From Bryobacter sp. (GTDB lineage Bacteria; Acidobacteriota; Terriglobia; Bryobacterales; Bryobacteraceae), in contig JALHNH010000050.1 of assembly GCA_022843625.1 (NCBI GenBank), positions 1 through 46,333 on the forward strand: DNA of 46,333 nt, written 5' to 3'. The notes under the pieces are model-generated. The model worked only from the letters and a program-made list of their open reading frames with translations, was not told the DNA's origin and searched no databases. Below are positions 17,134 through 25,008 of this stretch, in pieces. Made by a program: the position numbers and the translations under genes. The first letter of the stretch is position 1; each line of letters begins with the position of its first letter.

Positions 17134-18495
17134 TTAGCGAAGCGCGTTGATGATCGTATCGGTCATCTCGTTGATGGTCTTAAAGAGTTGAGCCGTAGCC
17201 TGGTAGGCGCGCTGGTACTGAATCAACTGGCCTGCTTCTTCATCGAGGGATACATCCTGAAGATCAGCGCGGAGTTCTTTAGCCTGGGTGAGAAGATCTG
17301 TCTGGACACCGGCAGAAGCTCTGGCTCCGGCAAGATCCCGGCCGACCCGGCCAGCGGCAATGCCGTAAAACTGGCTGAAAGTCTGGTTATTGATGGCCGG
17401 TTCTTTGGCCAGACTCGTGATTTTGATCGCATTGGAGTTGCCCCCAGCCTGACCAGGGGCCGAGAGGGCGAGTTGTTCCGGGCTTATGCCATTAACGGTA
17501 ATGGTGAAAGCAGAACCCAGTGCGGAATCATAAGCAAAGAGGTCTTGTAGCGGGGGATTGCCATTTTGATCTACGCCTTGCGCGAGAGTGGCATTCATGG
17601 TGTCAGCAAATGAAGCAGCAAGACTGTTGAGATCGTTCAGATATGCTGGGATTTTGTTGTTGTAGACATCGATCAGCCCAATTAACTTCCCGCTGTTGAT
17701 ATCACCAGTGATCTCAATGCCGTCCGAATCGAGGATACGAGCCTTGTCGTCCAGAACATCGGTTGAAATCGGGTATTGCCTATCCCCGATGACCAGTAGG
17801 GACTGACCACCGAGATAAATGCTGACTCCAGCATCGGCGGCCTGGATGGCGGTGAAGTCTACATATTCAGCTAGTTCTTCCAGCGCTGAGAATAACTTTG
17901 CATCGCTGCCTGGGTCAGCGGAAGCGGCAGAATCGCCACGACGGGTGGCATTGAGATCGCGGATTCGCCCGGCAATTTCGTTGACACGGGAAACGCTGGA
18001 TTGCACCGATACCTGCGTATTGCCCCGCTCCTCAAGAAGCAGGTTTGAGGTGCGGCGAAAATTGAAAGCCAAATCAGAGGCGCGGTCCAGTGCTACTTGA
18101 CGACTTGCGGAATCATTCGGAGAAACCGTAAGTTGCGAGAATGCCCCGAAAAACTTGTTGATTGCGCCGGGTACGCCTGCTCCCTCTGTAACCGGGAATA
18201 AAGGCTCAAGGGAAGTGAGGCTGTTCTTGAGTTGCTCCTCCAGTCCGGCCTGAGAGGTGCGGCGTTGGACATTACGCTCTGAGAACGCATCGCGGTAGTT
18301 ATAGAGACCGCGTGCGGCAACTCCGCCAATGATATTGCGTTCAGGCTCAAAGCGATTGGCCTCGAAAATTTGCCGCTGCTTGGCGTAGCCAGGCGTATTG
18401 GCATTCACCACATTGTTTTGTGTGGTGGAAAGGCCTTTTTCGAAGGCCCGCATGGCACCCCCGGCAGCAAGAAGTGAACCAAATAGATTTCCCAT
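17134..18495 (-). CDS. flgK: Flagellar hook-associated protein FlgK
   Basis: The product is about 453 residues from the ATG at 18495. It starts M-G-N-L-F-G-S-L-L-A-A-G-G-A-M-R-A-F-E-K, followed by Q-N-N-V-V-N-A-N-T-P-G-Y-A-K-Q, the rod/hook-family motif. The C-terminus has Q-L-I-Q-Y-Q-R-A-Y-Q-A-T-A-Q-L-F-K-T-I-N-E-M-T-D, typical of FlgK. An in-frame start exists at 18552, but GGAGGG nine bases upstream of 18495 and the five-base spacing from the preceding flgN-like stop favour the shorter form. FlgK forms the hook-side junction ring. At 453 residues it is short relative to enterobacterial FlgK (about 547), mainly in the middle variable domain. Confidence 0.93.
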   Translation of the reverse strand: MGNLFGSLLAAGGAMRAFEKGLSTTQNNVVNANTPGYAKQRQIFEANRFEPERNIIGGVAARGLYNYRDAFSERNVQRRTSQAGLEEQLKNSLTSLEPLFPVTEGAGVPGAINKFFGAFSQLTVSPNDSASRQVALDRASDLAFNFRRTSNLLLEERGNTQVSVQSSVSRVNEIAGRIRDLNATRRGDSAASADPGSDAKLFSALEELAEYVDFTAIQAADAGVSIYLGGQSLLVIGDRQYPISTDVLDDKARILDSDGIEITGDINSGKLIGLIDVYNNKIPAYLNDLNSLAASFADTMNATLAQGVDQNGNPPLQDLFAYDSALGSAFTITVNGISPEQLALSAPGQAGGNSNAIKITSLAKEPAINNQTFSQFYGIAAGRVGRDLAGARASAGVQTDLLTQAKELRADLQDVSLDEEAGQLIQYQRAYQATAQLFKTINEMTDTIINALR

Positions 18496-18500
18496 CCGGG

Positions 18501-18875
18501 CTAGCCCTCCACCAATACTCTGGGAGTAGCGCTGGAAAGAGGCTTTGCCCAATCGCCCTCAGACGAGTAGGAAGCTGCATCCCAGGTGCCGTTCTTGATC
18601 GATTCCGCAGCCAGGCCGCTATAAAAGCTGGAGGCCTGCCGGTACAAAGCGTTCACAGAATTAGAAAGCATCTGAATTTCGCGCAGGGACGACGGGGTGG
18701 GTGGAGTCAGGGCCGTATTGAGAGCCAACAGATCAAAGGTGATTTGCTCAAGAACCGGGCCTGTGGATTCCAGAGAAAGCGATGAAGGTGCGTGCAAGAG
18801 GAGTTGGCGGATGTCGGTGAGGCCAGCCTTGATGTTCTGGGCCAGTTCACTGGGACTGAAGCTTTGATCCTGCAT
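18501..18875 (-). CDS. FlgN-like chaperone candidate
   Basis: The product is 124 residues, helical, without a signal peptide. The position between flgM and flgK is the classic place of flgN, the export chaperone for FlgK and FlgL. The sequence has helices at about residues 7-30, 40-55 and 62-92 (E-I-Q-M-L-S-N-S-V-N-A-L-Y-R-Q-A-S-S-F-Y), consistent with the FlgN helical bundle, and a Ser-rich tail. FlgN proteins diverge strongly, so the call is mainly from context and predicted helicity. Confidence 0.6.
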   Translation of the reverse strand: MQDQSFSPSELAQNIKAGLTDIRQLLLHAPSSLSLESTGPVLEQITFDLLALNTALTPPTPSSLREIQMLSNSVNALYRQASSFYSGLAAESIKNGTWDAASYSSEGDWAKPLSSATPRVLVEG

Positions 18876-18880
18876 GGGAA

Positions 18881-19213
18881 CTACTCCGATTTGAGAAGGG
18901 CGTCGGCAACGATTCCGCTGGCCACTTCTGCTGGATTGACCTGATATTCTCCCGAGGCAACCTCGAGGCGAAGGCCATCGAGGTATGCTTCCCGCTCTGG
19001 GCTTCCAGACTGTAACTCGTTAATTTTACTGGACAAACTGGATAGTTGAACTTCGTCGCCACGATCCGCCGCCCGGCTGGAGGAAACGCTCGAACTATTG
19101 ATCTTGACGGGATCGAGTTGCGCAGTTTTGCCGGCTGCCCCGGTGCTGGCCGAGCCACTGGTTGAAGCTGGATTCAAGTTAGCCGTGTTTAGTTTGGGGT
19201 CGATTGCAGCCAT
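18881..19213 (-). CDS. flgM: Anti-sigma-28 factor FlgM
   Basis: The product is 110 residues. The N-terminal 50 residues are Ser/Thr/Ala-rich and probably disordered, as in FlgM. The C-terminal half holds the sigma-binding helices: D-E-V-Q-L-S-S-L-S-S-K-I-N-E-L near residues 53-67, then the R-x-x-x-L-x-x-x-V-x-x-G-x-Y segment (L-D-G-L-R-L-E-V-A-S-G-E-Y) and the last helix V-A-S-G-I-V-A-D-A-L-L. FlgM holds sigma-28 inactive until hook completion allows its export. It is the first gene of the flagellar operon here. Confidence 0.85.
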   Translation of the reverse strand: MAAIDPKLNTANLNPASTSGSASTGAAGKTAQLDPVKINSSSVSSSRAADRGDEVQLSSLSSKINELQSGSPEREAYLDGLRLEVASGEYQVNPAEVASGIVADALLKSE

Positions 19214-19283
19214 GGTTTTAGTCTCGTCAAAAGTACAGATCGGATGGGGCAGATAAAGTATGAATCAAATTGCGACTCTTTTT

Positions 19284-19310
19284 ATATTTCGCGAATCTTA
19301 CTAAACTTTT
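19284..19310 (-). promoter_or_regulatory. Possible sigma-28-type promoter upstream of flgM
   Basis: Read on the minus strand, AAAAGTTT (19303-19310) matches the sigma-28 -35 consensus TAAAGTTT in seven of eight positions. After 10 bases comes GCGAAATA, a partial match to GCCGATAA. It lies about 75 bases upstream of flgM. The -10 match is weak, so this is a candidate only. Confidence 0.35.
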
Positions 19311-19334
19311 GAGGCGGAACTCACGTAAATTGGA

Positions 19335-20654
19335 ATGGGAGTCTATTTCTTAAACACCATGATCCTACGAAGTGCTTGCGCATTCATTCTCAGTCTAGGG
19401 GCAGCCTTTGCTGCGCCCAAGCCGACCTTCTACAAAGATGTACAGCCGGTTTTGGAGCGCAATTGCGTGGGATGTCACCGCCCGGGCGAAGCCGCGCCCA
19501 TGAGTTTGCTGAATTACAAGGAAGTACGGCCTTTTGCTGCCGCGATCAAATCGAGCGTTTCCCAGCGTCGGATGCCTCCCTGGAATGCAGACCCGAAAGT
19601 GGGCCACTTCCTCAACGATCGTTCGCTCGCCGAGACCGACATCAAAACCCTGGTAGATTGGGCCACGACTGGAGCCAGTGAAGGCAACGTGAAGGATGCC
19701 CAGCCTGTGAAGCGCGATTTCACTGAGGGTTGGACGATCGGCAAACCTGATGTTGTCATCGAGATGCCAGAGGCCTTCAAGGTCCCCGCTAGCGGCAAGA
19801 TCGACTACCACTACATCGTGTTGCCGACCAACTTCAAGCAGGACATGTGGGTTACTGCTGCCGAAACCCGCCCCCAGAGCCGGGCAGTCAATCACCACAT
19901 CATCGCTTTCGTTCGAGAGCCGGGTAACAAATGGTTCAAGGACGCAAAGCACGGCGAGCTTTTCATCCCTAACAAAGGATCTGGCGAAGGCTATGGTGAA
20001 TTTCTTACCGGGTACGCGCCTGGCACAGTTCCAGACCAATTGCGACCGGGCCAGGCAAAGCTGATCAAGGCCGGAAGCGACATCGTTTTGCAGCTGCACT
20101 GGACGGCAAACGGTAAGGAGACCCTGGACAAAGCCAAGCTGGGAATCATTTTTGCCAAAGAAAAGCCCACTGAGCGCGTGCTCACCTTGCAGGCAGTCAA
20201 CAGCAAGTTTGAGATCCCGGCAGGGGCGGAGAATCATCGAGTAGACGCAAAGACTATCCTGCACGAAGACACAGTTCTTGAAGACCTGGTGCCACACATG
20301 CACGTACGCGGCAAGGCTTTTGCCATGCAGGTGAAGTTGCCGGACGGTGAAGTCAAAGAACTTCTCAGCGTTCCTAACTACGATTTCAATTGGCAGCTGA
20401 CCTACCGCCTGAAAGAACCAATCAAGCTTCCAAAAGGTTCGCAGGTTTTGGCCACTGGCTGGTTTGACAATTCTCCCAACAACAAGTTCAACCCGGATGC
20501 AACCCAGGTTGTAAAGTGGGGCGATCAGAGCTGGGAAGAAATGATGATTGGATTCTTTAACGTAAGCGTCCCGGTGGATACGAATATCATGGACGTGATG
20601 CGACCGAAGAAGAAAGCTGCGCCGATGCCTTCGAGCGCCGGTGGCCTTGACTAA
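19335..20654 (+). CDS. Heme c protein with type II copper monooxygenase-like C-terminus
   Basis: The product is 439 residues from 19335; an ATG at 19359 would give a cleaner signal peptide (M-I-L-R-S-A-C-A-F-I-L-S-L-G-A-A-F-A). The heme motif is C-V-G-C-H (44-48), followed by R-P-G-E-A-A-P-M-S-L and R-R-M-P-P-W-N-A. The C-terminal 300 residues resemble the copper type II ascorbate-dependent monooxygenase fold: N-H-H-I-I-A-F, the V-P-H-M-H-V-R-G motif, D-N-S-P-N-N, and G-D-Q-S-W-E-E-M-M-I-G-F with a possible Met ligand. It is probably a periplasmic redox enzyme; the substrate is unknown. The next gene overlaps by 14 bases and repeats the heme module. Confidence 0.85.
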   Translation: MGVYFLNTMILRSACAFILSLGAAFAAPKPTFYKDVQPVLERNCVGCHRPGEAAPMSLLNYKEVRPFAAAIKSSVSQRRMPPWNADPKVGHFLNDRSLAETDIKTLVDWATTGASEGNVKDAQPVKRDFTEGWTIGKPDVVIEMPEAFKVPASGKIDYHYIVLPTNFKQDMWVTAAETRPQSRAVNHHIIAFVREPGNKWFKDAKHGELFIPNKGSGEGYGEFLTGYAPGTVPDQLRPGQAKLIKAGSDIVLQLHWTANGKETLDKAKLGIIFAKEKPTERVLTLQAVNSKFEIPAGAENHRVDAKTILHEDTVLEDLVPHMHVRGKAFAMQVKLPDGEVKELLSVPNYDFNWQLTYRLKEPIKLPKGSQVLATGWFDNSPNNKFNPDATQVVKWGDQSWEEMMIGFFNVSVPVDTNIMDVMRPKKKAAPMPSSAGGLD

Positions 20655-21342
20655 GTCCATCCGCAATCTGTTGTTTTTCGTGGCCGCAGCGGGGTCCGGC
20701 GACCTTGCTTGCGGCCATGATGTCATTACGACCAAGCTGACCTGGTCGAAGGAAGTCTCCCGTGTGGTCTTCAAGCGCTGTGCTGGATGCCACCACCCCG
20801 AGGGTAAGGCGTTTTCACTGCTGAAGTATGAGGAAGCAAGACCCTGGGCGAAGGCGATTCAGGAGGAAGTCCTGCGCCGCAGGATGCCTCCCTGGAATGC
20901 CGTCAAGGGATTTGGGGAATTCAAGCACGATCTCGGCTTGAGCGAAGAAGAGATTCACCTGCTTGCCGATTGGGTGGAAGGCGGTGCCCCGGAAGGAGAT
21001 GCCAATCTGCTTCCAGCCACACCAAAAGCGGGAAACCTCGAAGTAAAAAAGGTAGCAGGGATTCGAGTTCCTTTCCTCGCTAGCCTCAGCTTGAAACAGG
21101 GCATGAACCTGACTGGAGTTGAGATGGGCGCAATGCGCGAGGGGCTCAGCTTCAAGCTGGTAGCCGAGGCCATAGACGGCACACGGACACCGCTCTTATG
21201 GATCGAAGGCTATTCCCCCAAGGCGGCAAAGACCTATGAATTCGCCGAGCCAGTTCGCTTGCCGGCGGGCACGCGTTTACAGGCTTACCCGTCTGAGGGA
21301 GTCAGGCTAAACCTGATCAGAGGCTCCGCACAGCCACGTTGA
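20641..21342 (+). CDS. Small heme c protein, paralogue of the preceding N-terminal module
   Basis: The product is 233 residues, starting at GTG 20641 inside the end of the upstream gene (14-base overlap). After a probable signal region comes C-A-G-C-H (47-51), then H-P-E-G-K-A-F-S-L-L-K-Y-E-E and R-R-R-M-P-P-W-N-A, the same phrase as in the upstream protein. A beta-rich C-terminal half with no copper-site residues takes the place of the monooxygenase domain. It is likely a partner electron carrier for the upstream enzyme, inferred from the overlap and shared module. It converges on and overlaps the next minus-strand gene by 26 bases. Confidence 0.8.
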   Translation: MALTKSIRNLLFFVAAAGSGDLACGHDVITTKLTWSKEVSRVVFKRCAGCHHPEGKAFSLLKYEEARPWAKAIQEEVLRRRMPPWNAVKGFGEFKHDLGLSEEEIHLLADWVEGGAPEGDANLLPATPKAGNLEVKKVAGIRVPFLASLSLKQGMNLTGVEMGAMREGLSFKLVAEAIDGTRTPLLWIEGYSPKAAKTYEFAEPVRLPAGTRLQAYPSEGVRLNLIRGSAQPR

Positions 21343-22192
21343 AGGGAATCGTATTGACCTGCCCGGCGCTCTGAAATTGCGCCCAGACCCGATATACGCC
21401 AGGGCGCGGAAAAATCACATTAAACTGTACCAGCTTGGCATCCGACGGCGGCTCGGCCATGCCACCGTCGACCAAAAACGGGTGTGTGTGCAGAAGATCA
21501 ATCAGATCCGGGCTTGCCACCAGCATGTGGCCCATCGCTCCGAGAAACGCTTCGAACTTGGCTCTTGGCTCGATCCGGTAATAGAGCAAAGTCTTCTCCC
21601 CGGCAATCGGCTGCGTGGGGCCAAGGCGGAGGGAAACCTCGATATTGGATCCACGTTTGGGTTGGTTGGTATCGTCCTTGAGACTTGCCGGAAGAAGGGT
21701 CCCACCGGGGAGGAGCAAGGTCTTGGCAATCAGTTGAGGAGTTGCGTGGGCGGGGTAGAAGTCGGCCAGCAGCCGCCACATTCCTCCTGTTGCGAAAACC
21801 CAATCCAGTTCAAAGACCCCAGGGCCTACCGGTTCGGGATGCTCATGAGCGAATTGCTGCATGTCTTCAGAAATCAGAAAGAGATGAAAGACCCGTTCGT
21901 GGATCAATTCCAACTCGGGAACCGGTTTTCCTGTCTTGGGGTGAAGAATGGCAAAGCGAAGGCGAACTTTGTCGCCAGGCTTTGGATTGCGTGGGGTGGT
22001 AGTCAGTCGAACCGGGTATTCCACCGGATCGGGCAAACCGGGAACCAGCTTCATCCCGCAGCGTGGACAGCGTCCGGGTTTGAATTGACGGACGTCAGGA
22101 TCCATCGGACAAATGAATTCAACCGGCTTCTCAGCCGGGTCCTGGGCTAGAGCCGTAAGTGAGGTCGCAAGAAACAGGCGGCGCGAGTTCAT
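21317..22192 (-). CDS. Exported heavy-metal-binding-domain (HMBD) protein
   Basis: The product is 291 residues. The leader M-N-S-R-R-L-F-L-A-T-S-L-T-A-L-A is Tat- or Sec-type. Residues 25-51 are a heavy-metal-binding domain: F-I-C-P-M-D-P-D (Cys28), G-R-C-P-R-C-G-M-K-L-V-P (Cys42, Cys45). This is the module found at the start of copper ATPases and CusB-type proteins. The remainder is beta-rich with many His and Met (E-H-P-E-P-V-G-P-G; D-L-L-H-T-H-P-F; G-A-M-G-H-M), which suggests a copper- or silver-handling periplasmic protein. It faces the heme/copper genes tail to tail, so a shared copper theme is plausible inference. Confidence 0.8.
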   Translation of the reverse strand: MNSRRLFLATSLTALAQDPAEKPVEFICPMDPDVRQFKPGRCPRCGMKLVPGLPDPVEYPVRLTTTPRNPKPGDKVRLRFAILHPKTGKPVPELELIHERVFHLFLISEDMQQFAHEHPEPVGPGVFELDWVFATGGMWRLLADFYPAHATPQLIAKTLLLPGGTLLPASLKDDTNQPKRGSNIEVSLRLGPTQPIAGEKTLLYYRIEPRAKFEAFLGAMGHMLVASPDLIDLLHTHPFLVDGGMAEPPSDAKLVQFNVIFPRPGVYRVWAQFQSAGQVNTIPFNVAVRSL

Positions 22193-22195
22193 GAT

Positions 22196-23011
22196 TTAGC
22201 TTGCTGGCTCAAAGGGCCAGATTTTCGTACAGTTGGCACCACCATCAACGGCCAGCACTTGTCCTGTAACGAAGGCTGCACCGGGCGAGGCCAGAAATAC
22301 CGCCATCGGACCGATTTCTTCGGGAATCCCGGTTCGTGGGATGGCCTGCGTGGCACGGAGCCAGGTCTTCATTTCTTCAGGTGCCCACATCTTGCGGTTG
22401 AGGTCGGTGATGATGAAGCCGGGGGCGATGGAGTTTACGGTGATGTTGTAGCGACCCCATTCAGCCGCGAGAGTTCGCGTTAGACCTGCGATGGCGCTCT
22501 TGGTCATGCCATAGATCGCAACATAGGGGACACCGTTGGTACTGAAGAGGCTGGCGATATGAATAATGCGTCCCCCTTGGCCACGGGAGATCATGCGCGC
22601 TCCCACCTTCTGGGTGAGGTATGCGACGCCGTGCAGATTGGTCTGAAAAATTTTGTTGTATTCGGCCTCGGTGTAATCTTCAAAACGGCGGCGAATATTG
22701 GTGCCGCTGACGTTTACCAGGATGTCGTAGTCGTGGGCGTGCGCCGCAGCTTCCAGGGAGACAGTGTCTTCCATATCGAGAAAAAGACTTGAGGCCTGAT
22801 ACCCCTGATCCCGGAGAGCCGCAGCTTCGCGCTCCAGCGAATCGATGCTGCGTGCAGCAAGCACGGTATCGGCCCCGGCAGCGGCAAAGCTCTGTGCGAT
22901 GGCCAGGCCGATTCCGCGGCTGGCACCGGCAATCAGAGCCTTTTTGCCGGAAAGGGAAAAGCAGGCGAGGGTGCGAAGAAGCGCGGGGTCGGGAGTGGGA
23001 AAGTCAGGCAC
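22196..23011 (-). CDS. Short-chain dehydrogenase/reductase, gluconate 5-dehydrogenase-like
   Basis: The product is 271 residues with a classical SDR fold. The cofactor motif is G-A-S-R-G-I-G (29-35), the catalytic residues are Ser154 and Tyr167-x-x-x-Lys171 (Y-G-M-T-K), and N-S-I-A-P-G-F and the C-terminal T-G-Q-V-L-A-V-D-G-G are present. N-V-S-G replaces the usual N-N-A-G, as in some gluconate 5-dehydrogenase-type members. It probably oxidises or reduces a sugar acid or polyol with NAD(P). Its stop lies three bases upstream of the HMBD gene start, so the two may share a transcript although no functional link is evident. Confidence 0.9.
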   Translation of the reverse strand: MPDFPTPDPALLRTLACFSLSGKKALIAGASRGIGLAIAQSFAAAGADTVLAARSIDSLEREAAALRDQGYQASSLFLDMEDTVSLEAAAHAHDYDILVNVSGTNIRRRFEDYTEAEYNKIFQTNLHGVAYLTQKVGARMISRGQGGRIIHIASLFSTNGVPYVAIYGMTKSAIAGLTRTLAAEWGRYNITVNSIAPGFIITDLNRKMWAPEEMKTWLRATQAIPRTGIPEEIGPMAVFLASPGAAFVTGQVLAVDGGANCTKIWPFEPAS

Positions 23012-23100
23012 ATCTATATTTTAGAGCCTCAGCCGTGAATAAATTCTAAATGCCTGCGCTATCTCGTCGAAGAGGCTTCTATGGAGGAGATCAAGCACTA

Positions 23101-23472
23101 ATGGCATTGGACGTGTTGATCGTTGACGACTCGGCGGCGATCCGCAAGATTTTACAGCGGGTGTTGAGGCAGACCGAGATGCCGATAGGCAACATTCATG
23201 AAGCAGGTGACGGGGTGGAAGCACTGGCAATGCTCGAACAGCAGACCGTGGGGCTGATCCTGTCTGATATCAACATGCCGAACATGGACGGGCTCGAGAT
23301 GCTCGGCAAGATCAAAAGCATGGACGCCTACAAGGCCGTCCCGGTAATCATGATCACTACGGAAGGCAACCAGAACAAAGTGATGGAAGCAGTAAGTCTG
23401 GGGGCCGCAGGATATGTGCGCAAGCCGTTTACGACGGAACAAATCAAGGAGAAACTGACCGGCCTCATTTAA
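23101..23472 (+). CDS. CheY-like single-domain response regulator
   Basis: The product is 123 residues from the ATG at 23101, chosen because a GGAGGAGA element lies about ten bases upstream and the domain starts there; the frame is open to 23050. Receiver residues are Asp9-Asp10, phosphoacceptor Asp56 (L-S-D-I-N-M-P-N-M-D-G), Thr86/Thr87 and Lys108 (V-R-K-P-F). There is no output domain. The next gene, 29 bases on, is CheX-like, so the pair is a chemotaxis response regulator with its phosphatase. The N-M-D-G-L-E-M-L pattern is typical of CheY from chemotaxis operons. Confidence 0.93.
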   Translation: MALDVLIVDDSAAIRKILQRVLRQTEMPIGNIHEAGDGVEALAMLEQQTVGLILSDINMPNMDGLEMLGKIKSMDAYKAVPVIMITTEGNQNKVMEAVSLGAAGYVRKPFTTEQIKEKLTGLI

Positions 23473-23501
23473 CGGGGACGGGATGTTGAGAGAGGGATCT
23501 T

Positions 23502-24050
23502 ATGTCTGCAGCTACAGCCTCCGCGGCTCCAACGCGGGAAGAAATCGTCGAATGGGTTACCAATTCCACTAATGAAGTATTCACAACCATGTTGGGCATG
23601 GAAGCCCAGTTTGGAGAACACTTCATCGAAGACCCAGGCAAGGGCCTGACTATGGGCGTAATTGGAATTATTGGCCTTGTGGGAGAGTGGACCGGCACGG
23701 CGGTGGTGAGTTGCAGCTCCCCCTTGGCGTGCAAAATTGCGAACACTTTATTCATGCAGGAATACCCCAGTGTTACTGACGAGGTACTCGATGCAGTGGC
23801 AGAGATGACCAACATGATCATCGGCAACCTGAAGAACAGCCTGGAAAACAAGCTGGGCCAGATGGGGCTCTCGATTCCTGCCGTTGTGTTTGGGCGCAAC
23901 TTTGCCACCCGTCGCAGCGGCAAAGAGAGCTGGTATGTGATCCAGTTCGTGGTGGATGGAGAGCGATTTGACGTTCAGCTCTGTATCACTCCTTCTCAGG
24001 CAGGAGTTCTGACGGGCACTGGCGTCCCTCGTATCATGACACTGGCTTAA
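23502..24050 (+). CDS. cheX: CheX-like chemotaxis phosphatase
   Basis: The product is 182 residues. It has the CheC/CheX/FliY fold pattern with one E-x-x-N phosphatase motif (Glu101, Asn104 in A-E-M-T-N-M-I-I-G-N). G-L-V-G-E-W-T-G-T-A-V-V-S precedes it and F-G-R-N-F follows. A single motif is typical of CheX, which dimerises and removes phosphate from CheY-P. It sits directly after a CheY-like gene, which supports the assignment. Together with the flagellar operon at 16196-19213 it indicates a motile, chemotactic organism. Confidence 0.88.
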   Translation: MSAATASAAPTREEIVEWVTNSTNEVFTTMLGMEAQFGEHFIEDPGKGLTMGVIGIIGLVGEWTGTAVVSCSSPLACKIANTLFMQEYPSVTDEVLDAVAEMTNMIIGNLKNSLENKLGQMGLSIPAVVFGRNFATRRSGKESWYVIQFVVDGERFDVQLCITPSQAGVLTGTGVPRIMTLA

Positions 24051-24053
24051 GTG

Positions 24054-24773
24054 CTACCAGGGTAGCGTGTTGTTCATGTGAAAAAATCCGCCGGTAGGGC
24101 CATCGGCAGGCAAAGTCGCCAATCGAACCGAAGTCTTCGCACCATCAGAAACTTCCAAGGGCGCTCCATCCCCCCCAAGATCAGTTTTCACCCATCCAGG
24201 GTGGGCTGAGTTCACCTTGATCGGTGTGTCTTTGAGCTCAAAAGCAAGGGTCGCAGTGAACATGTTCACCGCGGCCTTTGACCCGTTGTAGCCAAAGCTG
24301 CGCCAATCCCCAAGCTGCGCATTGAGGTCTGCATTCAGATTCAGGCTACCCAGCACGCTGGAGACGTTTACGATGCGGCCAGCCTCGCTAGTGCGAATCA
24401 ATGGCAAAAGCGCCTGCGTCAGTTCCACCAGCGCGAATACGTTGGTTTCGAAAGTCTGCCGAATCAAATCAATCGGCGTTTCACTCGGCTTCATACCTTT
24501 ATCATGGCCAACCCCGGCATTATTCACCAGCACGTCGAGCTTGCCATACCTCTCTTCGATGAATTTCGACACAGCACCAAAGCTGGAGGGTTTACTCATA
24601 TCCAGCGCAACGAAGTGAGCGCCAGGACCGATGGATTCAGCTGCTGCCGTGCCCTCTGCTTCCTTGCGGGCTCCAACCAGAACTTCATATCCAAGAGCGG
24701 CAAGTTGGCGGGCTGTTTCCAGCCCCAAGCCCTTGTTTGCTCCAGTGACTAACGCGACTTTTGATTGACTCAT
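24054..24773 (-). CDS. Short-chain dehydrogenase/reductase, carbonyl reductase-like
   Basis: The product is 239 residues from the ATG at 24773 (the frame extends to 24791). Motifs are T-G-A-N-K-G-L-G (10-17), N-N-A-G (84-87), S-S and Tyr162-x-x-x-Lys166 (Y-N-G-S-K). The central N-A-Q-L-G-D-W-R insert before the catalytic Tyr and H-P-G-W-V-K-T-D-L are typical of carbonyl reductase-like SDRs, usually NADPH-dependent. It converges on cheX with a three-base gap and appears to be an independent single gene. Confidence 0.9.
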   Translation of the reverse strand: MSQSKVALVTGANKGLGLETARQLAALGYEVLVGARKEAEGTAAAESIGPGAHFVALDMSKPSSFGAVSKFIEERYGKLDVLVNNAGVGHDKGMKPSETPIDLIRQTFETNVFALVELTQALLPLIRTSEAGRIVNVSSVLGSLNLNADLNAQLGDWRSFGYNGSKAAVNMFTATLAFELKDTPIKVNSAHPGWVKTDLGGDGAPLEVSDGAKTSVRLATLPADGPTGGFFHMNNTLPW

Positions 24774-25008
24774 ACCGCGTTGGATGAGCAAACACCCAAA
24801 TTTGTCGCCGAAAATTCTGCCAAAAAACGCGAGCGTCGGGGTTGGGGCTTAGCTTCCGCAATGCAGCTAATCATCTCAATCGTTTCAGCCTCGGCAGGCT
24901 TGGAGTTTTGTGACAGACGCTGGAAGGGGAACGTCAGCAGACGTTCTCGGAGAACCTCACACCACACCATCTGATCTGCCAACGCTGATTTTAGATACGA
25001 TAAAACTC

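Noticed and set aside
19395..20774. Minus-strand open frame of 459 residues
   Set aside because: It is antisense to the heme/copper protein gene, which has clear C-x-x-C-H and H-x-H motifs.
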